DNA from: Hormiphora californensis
Taxonomy: Eukaryota > Ctenophora > Tentaculata > Cydippida > Pleurobrachiidae
Direction: 5' to 3'
Assembly (NCBI GenBank): GCA_020137815.1
Contig: CM035350.1
Span: 284,011 to 348,010 of the forward strand
DNA length: 64,000 nt
Positions 60,101 through 64,000 of the stretch are shown here, in pieces (within the stretch, counting starts at the first letter, position 1; the number at the start of each line of letters is the position of its first letter). The translations under genes and the position numbers were made by a program. The notes under the pieces were generated by a model, which worked only from the letters and a program-made list of their open reading frames with translations, was not told the DNA's origin and ran no database searches.

Positions 60101-63100
60101 GGGTAGTCCGCTGTACCGGGGCTCCAGGGAAATGAGTTGTATTTCTCATGACACATTTCACAGTTTGTACCTCGTGTATTGTGTACACACCCACACTCGT
60201 ACCTAGTTGAAATGTATATTTGTCTGATAGATTTTAATCAAGACACCCTGTATGTGCGAGATTTGTCAAAACATGTGACGCATGTCAAAAACAAATATTT
60301 CGGTTTCAAAGTTCCTGGTTTTCCGAATTAAAATTATTGCATTTTCTTTAAATGAAATGTTCCCCCGTGCCCATAAATTCGTCTAGGCTGTCCATGGACA
60401 CCTGGCCAGAGCCGCCCCTGGACTTGAAAGCTGCAGTAATCAATACTGATTAAATCTATAAGTGGTAAATTTTTTACCTGTCTCCGACGAGAATACAAGT
60501 GTCAGCGTGGCCATTACACACACATCTCCCGATAACACTCACTCTTGATATCCCGTAAACAATCTGAAATAGTGGTTAGGACTTGTTATGCTCTAACCGG
60601 GGCGCCCGGAGCACAGCCTAGCTTGGCAAGGTTACTATTAATGGTTGAGGTCTTGAGGTCTTGAACTACATACTTAATAAGAGATCTACTAATTTAAATC
60701 CAGACATGATGATAGATCTTGTACAATGTACACTGAAGAATCTAAAGTCAACAAGATAATCAAAACATGAACAAGTGAAGTGTAGTGTGTAAAGGATTGA
60801 AGATCAAAGAGACTTGACGGGGACTTGACCCATATGAACCACTATCATGTTTAGGTGTGTCCTGTTCAATGATTTAGTCTAATACCTAAAATTTTTTGGT
60901 AGATGGTCATTAAATCGTTCATTTTAATTCCCCAATGTGTCATTTACAGCTTAAAATAACCCTTTAGTAGAGATATGCTGGTATCCCATTTGGGAAAAAA
61001 ACTTACAGCGTTGAAAAAATAGGTTATACGGGATAGGATTTTTTTTTGACTAAATGGGATAGTCCATTTTGGCAGAATGGGTATAATTTGGTTATACGGG
61101 ATAGGATTATTCGCCAAAATGGGATAGTCCATTTTACCAAAATGGGATATCCTACGGGGGCTTAAATAAAAAATCCGAATTTAGGTGTAGTGGTTGTGAG
61201 AAAGCTCAGTGTTCCAAATATAGTGAACATACCCTAAATAAATATGGTATCATAAACTATAGAACAGGAGCAGCCAGAGTTGTACGGAAACAACATAACA
61301 ACCCAACACCGCCGCGTGGGCTCAGAAAGAGTAGTAAGGAAACGTTTTTCTGCCGGCTAGCGTGATCAAAACGACTTCCAAACTTTGAAAATTAAAAAAG
61401 AAGTTCATTAATGCTCAGGAAAGCAGAGAACTTAATCAAATTATGCACAATACGTAAAACTTTGCCAAAATGGTATAGTAAGTTTTGGTCAAATGGAATA
61501 TTCCATATTGATACAAAAAAGTATGCCATTTAACCAAAATTGGGTATCTTCAGGTTTTAGTGATTTCCTACCAAGTTAACTGTTTAATGTAAAATAAATC
61601 GATGAGATATGCTGTTACAAAGTCTGAAGTCCAACTCCTGTACGATAGATTTTGGTTCGGCAATCATGGGTGCACAAAATAAATGGTATCAGACAGGCCA
61701 AATTTCTAACTTTTTTGTTTCGATTTTTTTCGTCCGCCAAAAATTACATTGACTGTCCAATGGGTAGTTACATGGGCTGGAAATGGTACTGAGCCTATTT
61801 GACATTTGTATCACATTTCAGGGTGAAGTAATCTTGAAAATCGCATATTGGGCTTCCCAGCGAAAAATTCCATTTGGGCAAGTGTACCATACATCGTAAA
61901 ATTGTCTACACTCGCGCGAACAAGTCTGGGAAAAGGTTCGTGCGTGTGACTAATTATTACCATCTGACAGTCTGATCAGTGATCTAAAGGAAAACCCAAG
62001 CAACAATTATAGCCCTCACTTGGGTTTTGTGAAATTTCCCACGGTCATTGCTCCACCCCCTGATGAGATAGAGACTTGAAATTTTGTAGTGAGGTAGAAC
62101 TCGACATGATCTATCCAACTACAAAATTTCAAGTCTCTATCTCATCAGGGGGTGGAGCAATGATCGTGGGAAATTTCACAAAACCCAAGTGAGGGCTATT
62201 GTTGCTTGGGTTTTCCTTTAGTGGGCCACAGTCTGGGCCAATGATACATTGTTAAATCATTGATATTTGATTCTGCCCCGAGGTGTTTTTTTTAAAAATA
62301 TCACAGTAAAAACTAGAGGAGCTTCTCACCCCGGCTTCGTATGGAAAGAAAACAATTTGAAGGTTGTCCACAATCGACCAGGGATTTCCATTGCCGAAGA
62401 AGAGTGTACTGAGACTTTGTCGTCGAAATTGAAAATGAGACACTTTCGAGCAATACTCCCTGGGAGAGGGGGTGAGAAATGTGGATTTAATTTTACAGCT
62501 ATTCTCTTGGCTCTCTCGGAGAAAGACCCTCTTCTCTCCCATCAAAACTGAACGGTGAACCTTGTTCTTACTTGGAGGGGTTATCGAATCCACAAGAGAA
62601 TGATTCGTCTGACACAGAAAAGAGAGGCACTCTGTTCATCTTATCTTTGACAGTCTTGATTTTAAACTTGTATCGTGTATCGAGGGTAGATAAAAACATG
62701 ACCAAGTAGTGAACCTCGAACATCTGAAACAGTTGGAAAATGGTAGTTGGTACAAATTAGCACCACTCTTTCTCAGTAGCTTCTTTCCAGCTTTAGTTCT
62801 CGTAGCCGATCGGAGAACACAGAAAACTAAACTAAATTCAACAAGCTAGTCAGTAATTGAAAACAAACATTGAATATTTTTCTTAATTTATACCTACCTG
62901 CCCAAAAACAGATTGATGGCAAGAAAATGGGGAGGTGTATTTGTCTCCTCTTTCTTGCTCTACCCTGTTTCCCCGCACCCCTATGTCTCACTCATTCAGC
63001 TCTCCCTCTATAACTCTCACCAGTCTCCTTTCGAGCCGGATTTAATGGCGGTCTATTGGTTTATCCTTGTCCCCCTTCATGGCCGTGTCACTAGGCAACC

Positions 63101-64000
63101 CCTTGCACGTGCGGATTGTCCCCAATAGTGCAGGTTCCGCACGTGCTAACTCGCTTACAGTACACTTTTCAAGTTACGCCAAGCTCTCACACGATCTCGT
63201 TTGTACGATGATAATCATAAATTTCTTCGCATTTCTCCTGGTGGCAGCTGCCATAGTCGGAGGACTGACATTCGTATGGAACTGGGCTGCCCATGAGACA
63301 ACTGCAGTATTCATCGGGCTCAACAACAAGTCAGCAGATAATGTTGACGGACAGACTGAATGGATTGAAACCCTGGCTGATGCTGCTGAGGAAGCGGAAC
63401 GACTACAAAATTCTATCATGGAGGTCTACAAGAGCTTGATGATGATATCCCGTCCACCAAGGAAACAATACTCACATGCTGAAACTGAGGTTGATTTGGA
63501 GCTCGGAATGGGAACAACATCCACCCAGACAAGAGACCTGTCATACAAATGGAGTCTTCCACCCATTGACGTGTAGTGCGAATCACCATGGACCCAGTCT
63601 GAACAACAACGCCGGAGTAGAGTCTCCCTCTCATTAGGGGAGCTCTCTCCACCACAATGGGGGGAGTCACACACACTGTGTGGGACTCCTCGTGCCACAC
63701 TCCTCTCTTCTTCCTCTCTCTCTTTTTGGGGGAGAAGAAGAGAGGGAGTTACCCATTGCCGCGGACCTGTAGGCGATGGTCCTGTGAGCGCGGTCAGTCT
63801 CACATAAATTTAGAAATCTTGAGGGTCGGTTACAAGTTACTCAGTGTTATATATCCTTTAGCTTTCCAGTTGTAGTTCTTGGACGATCGAAGAACTTAAA
63901 ATTTATTTCAGCAAGCCACAAAAAAACTATTGTTTAGTGATGATTACCTGACCGAAAGAGAGCTTGATGGTAAGATTATCATCCATGAAGAGGGGAGGGG
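51797..64000 (-). CDS. Laminin-type chain short arm (LamNT, laminin-EGF repeats, domain IV), partial
   Basis: Exons I can place (descending): 64000-63948 (partial), 62723-62572, 60563-60478, 60202-60086, 59928-59719, 59464-59320, 59232-58995, 58870-58667, 58537-58148, 57765-57682, 56806-56677, 52862-52767, 52660-52548, 52353-52156, 52044-51965, 51903-51797. LamNT: NLTIKLSFGQ then MFEVHYLVMFLSTLDTRY, ending ISRVSVIGRCVCNGHADTC. Laminin-EGF modules follow (CGCVHNTRGTNCEMC, CFCKPGYTGLRCDQC, CTCNTGFTGPHCDIC). Domain IV has FLGNKGTSYGGYFNFSY and GTFYTFRVPLHE, ending VERCSCPPGYMGLWCE. More EGF modules follow (CPPGVEGALCDRC, CKPGYTGSTCEKC). Laminins build basement membrane outside the cell. Two junctions (60086/59928 and 57682/56806) do not match in phase, so exons are missing there. 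Coiled coil and LG domains are not in the window. Alpha versus gamma identity is unresolved. Confidence 0.85.
52941..53127. repeat. 23-bp minisatellite GAGACAAGAGGTCTCGTAGTATG, about 8 units
   Basis: Each unit contains the short palindrome GAGAC-AAGAG-GTCTC. The array ends against an inverted family C remnant (CACTGCGCTGGCAAGCGCAA). Same unit as the array at 56001-56345. Confidence 0.92.
53300..55015. mobile_element. 1.7-kb palindrome in a laminin intron, arms rich in AAAGGCTGCA
   Basis: The left edge GGCAGGTGAGTAGAACTTCG and the inverse at about 54973-54993 enclose mirrored runs of AAAAGGCTGCA units (53345-53505 and 54838-54972). Beyond these, mirrored single-copy blocks share GACCGAATCGTCCTCCCC and ATTCGTG-type words. 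The inner part is occupied by the separate element at 54113-54570, so the copy is nested. Confidence 0.8.
54113..54570. mobile_element. ~458-bp G-run TIR element, AGGATA duplication
   Basis: Left GGGGGGTGCAGCCC then A-run; right T-run, GGGGCTGCACCCCCC. AGGATA lies just outside both ends (54106-54111 and about 54573-54578). The interior is an inverted pair of GATCGTTTTTGATTTTTT-like arrays, with ACCAACCATACCCTGG directly repeated near each end. Its G-run ends recall the element at 31167-33267. Confidence 0.75.
55050..55718. repeat. Diverged relative of family B
   Basis: Contains GACGTTATAACGTCGTGACG and a TGACGTCATAATGACGTC block like family B, a (CTATGTAT)n start, and ends directly at a diverged family A element. 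Confidence 0.5.
55719..56000. mobile_element. Diverged family A element (A6)
   Basis: TTATGCCAAAAACTAACAG at the left and inverse CTGTTAGTTTTTGGCATAA at the right. The subterminal GGCTGGAAAGGTGACCATTT differs from A1-A5. The interior is GA-rich. This shows family A has at least two subfamilies. Confidence 0.75.
56001..56345. repeat. 23-bp minisatellite, about 15 units
   Basis: Same GAGACAAGAGGTCTCGTAGTATG unit as at 52941, starting right at the end of A6. Point variants (GTATTGAGAC, GTATGGACAC) mark older units. Confidence 0.92.
57046..57196. repeat. (GA)n microsatellite in laminin intron (CT on sense strand)
   Basis: About 150 bp of GA with GATAGA and AAATAGAGAAACA interruptions. Confidence 0.88.
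57318..57538. repeat. 31-bp minisatellite in a laminin intron
   Basis: Seven or so units of CAAAAACTCTGGGAGAGGG plus AGAAGTGTTATT. It contains no evident splice-site copy. Confidence 0.9.
57897..58035. repeat. 33-bp minisatellite in the laminin domain-IV intron
   Basis: Four units of CCACGCCCCTTCTACCGATC plus AAAAGATCCTCTT between exons 58537-58148 and 57765-57682. Just beyond, 58062-58120 forms a short palindrome (GTGAAAGTAGTTGTTGTTGG and inverse). Confidence 0.88.
58638..58672 (-). repeat. 24-bp tandem duplication of a laminin splice donor
   Basis: On the gene strand, TGTACCTGCAAG-GTACGTGT is followed 24 nt later by TGTACCTGCAAA-GTACGTGT. The first is the donor of exon 58870-58667. Using the second (58643) adds eight in-frame codons, VRVFCTCK, repeating C-T-C-K. 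Confidence 0.75.
59513..59690. repeat. ~33-bp minisatellite in a laminin intron
   Basis: Five units of GAGATTGTTACTGTAACTAG plus TGGGAGAGCAGGGT between exons 59928-59719 and 59464-59320. Confidence 0.88.
60570..61980. other. Laminin intron; GGGATAGTCCATTTT repeats, no exon recognised
   Basis: 61022-61150 holds two ~63-bp units with GGTTATACGGGATAGGATT and GGGATAGTCCATTTT. Nothing else is identifiable. The rest of the LamNT coding sequence should lie between 60570 and 62570, but I could not place it with confidence. Confidence 0.4.
61984..62221. mobile_element. ~238-bp foldback element
   Basis: CTAAAGGAAAACCCAAGCAA at the left is inverted at the right end. The arms include CTCACTTGGGTTTTGTGAAA, GGAGCAATG and CTGATGAGATAGAGACTTGA. 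The loop is at about 62095-62110. Confidence 0.85.
63208..63576 (+). CDS. Small single-exon membrane protein ORF nested in a laminin intron
   Basis: 122 codons from the ATG at 63208 (an in-frame ATG at 63067 would add 47 less typical residues). The N-terminus is a strong hydrophobic segment, MIIINFFAFLLVAAAIVGGL, a signal anchor or signal peptide. It is followed by NNKSADN (one N-x-S glycosylation site), a helical acidic stretch ETLADAAEEAERLQNSIMEV and a polar tail. I do not recognise the family. It lies opposite to the laminin gene, between exon 64000-63948 and the next placed exon. Codon composition looks more protein-like than neighbouring frames, but expression is unproven. Confidence 0.45.
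   Translation: MIIINFFAFLLVAAAIVGGLTFVWNWAAHETTAVFIGLNNKSADNVDGQTEWIETLADAAEEAERLQNSIMEVYKSLMMISRPPRKQYSHAETEVDLELGMGTTSTQTRDLSYKWSLPPIDV

Noticed and set aside
60944-61132. Minus-strand frame rich in Pro-Ile-Pro
   Set aside because: Translation of the GGGATAGTCCATTTT repeat inside a laminin intron.
62252-62593. 113-codon minus-strand frame next to LamNT exon 62723-62572
   Set aside because: Parts may be coding (a stretch with NPWSIVDNLQIVFFPYEAG before GGTGAG), but no join in phase with LamNT features could be established.

Overview
The window is nuclear DNA of an invertebrate animal. Multi-exon genes with short GT-AG introns encode animal proteins (laminin short arm, CARMIL, kinesin-5, MgcRacGAP, ZNRF). 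They are separated and invaded by short inverted-repeat elements, LINE fragments, a Helitron Rep fragment, minisatellites and CT/GT microsatellites. I lean towards an early-branching lineage such as a sponge because of the short introns and the style of LINE tails, but this is a guess. Exon joins below were made by hand from splice sites, reading phase and protein resemblance remembered from known families; no search was run.

Layout. 1-2170: a cluster of small palindromes and a TATA box upstream of a bHLH gene (+, 2168-2866). 3410-8949 (-): a CARMIL gene with PH domain, leucine-rich repeats and the start of the helical region, ending early. 9348-10548 (-): a complete C8orf82 (UPF0598) homologue. 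10.6-20.8 kb: a transposon graveyard (LINE pieces, ORF1-like gene, palindromes, hAT-like and mariner-like MITEs, Helitron Rep piece). 20860-22984 (+): a seven-exon kelch protein with an N-myristoylation-type start. 23.3-25.0 kb: foldback elements. 25549-28373 (+): RACGAP1. 28878-43152 (+): KIF11 (kinesin-5), whose 10.1-kb sixth intron holds a nested foldback and an array of three repeat families (A, B, C), including one long A copy with a 316-codon ORF. 45396-46912 (+): the front of a ZNRF-type E3 ligase with no RING exon found. 51.7-64 kb (-): a laminin-type gene (LamNT, laminin-EGF repeats, domain IV), interrupted by a 1.7-kb palindrome and a 23-bp minisatellite. A small membrane-protein ORF lies on the other strand in one of its introns.

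RACGAP1 and KIF11 are tandem neighbours 504 bp apart, and both act in mitosis and cytokinesis. The most interesting pattern is that splice sites themselves are repeatedly duplicated in tandem. There are nine extra copies of a CARMIL donor, seven units of another CARMIL donor, four copies of a KIF11 acceptor that opens in-frame insertions in motor loop L5, a 24-bp in-frame donor duplication in laminin, and a duplicated and inverted acceptor region in RACGAP1. A second theme is about twenty foldback elements of several families, several with clear target-site duplications. A third is the TTAA-flanked family A, whose long member encodes a coiled-coil, ORF1-like protein.
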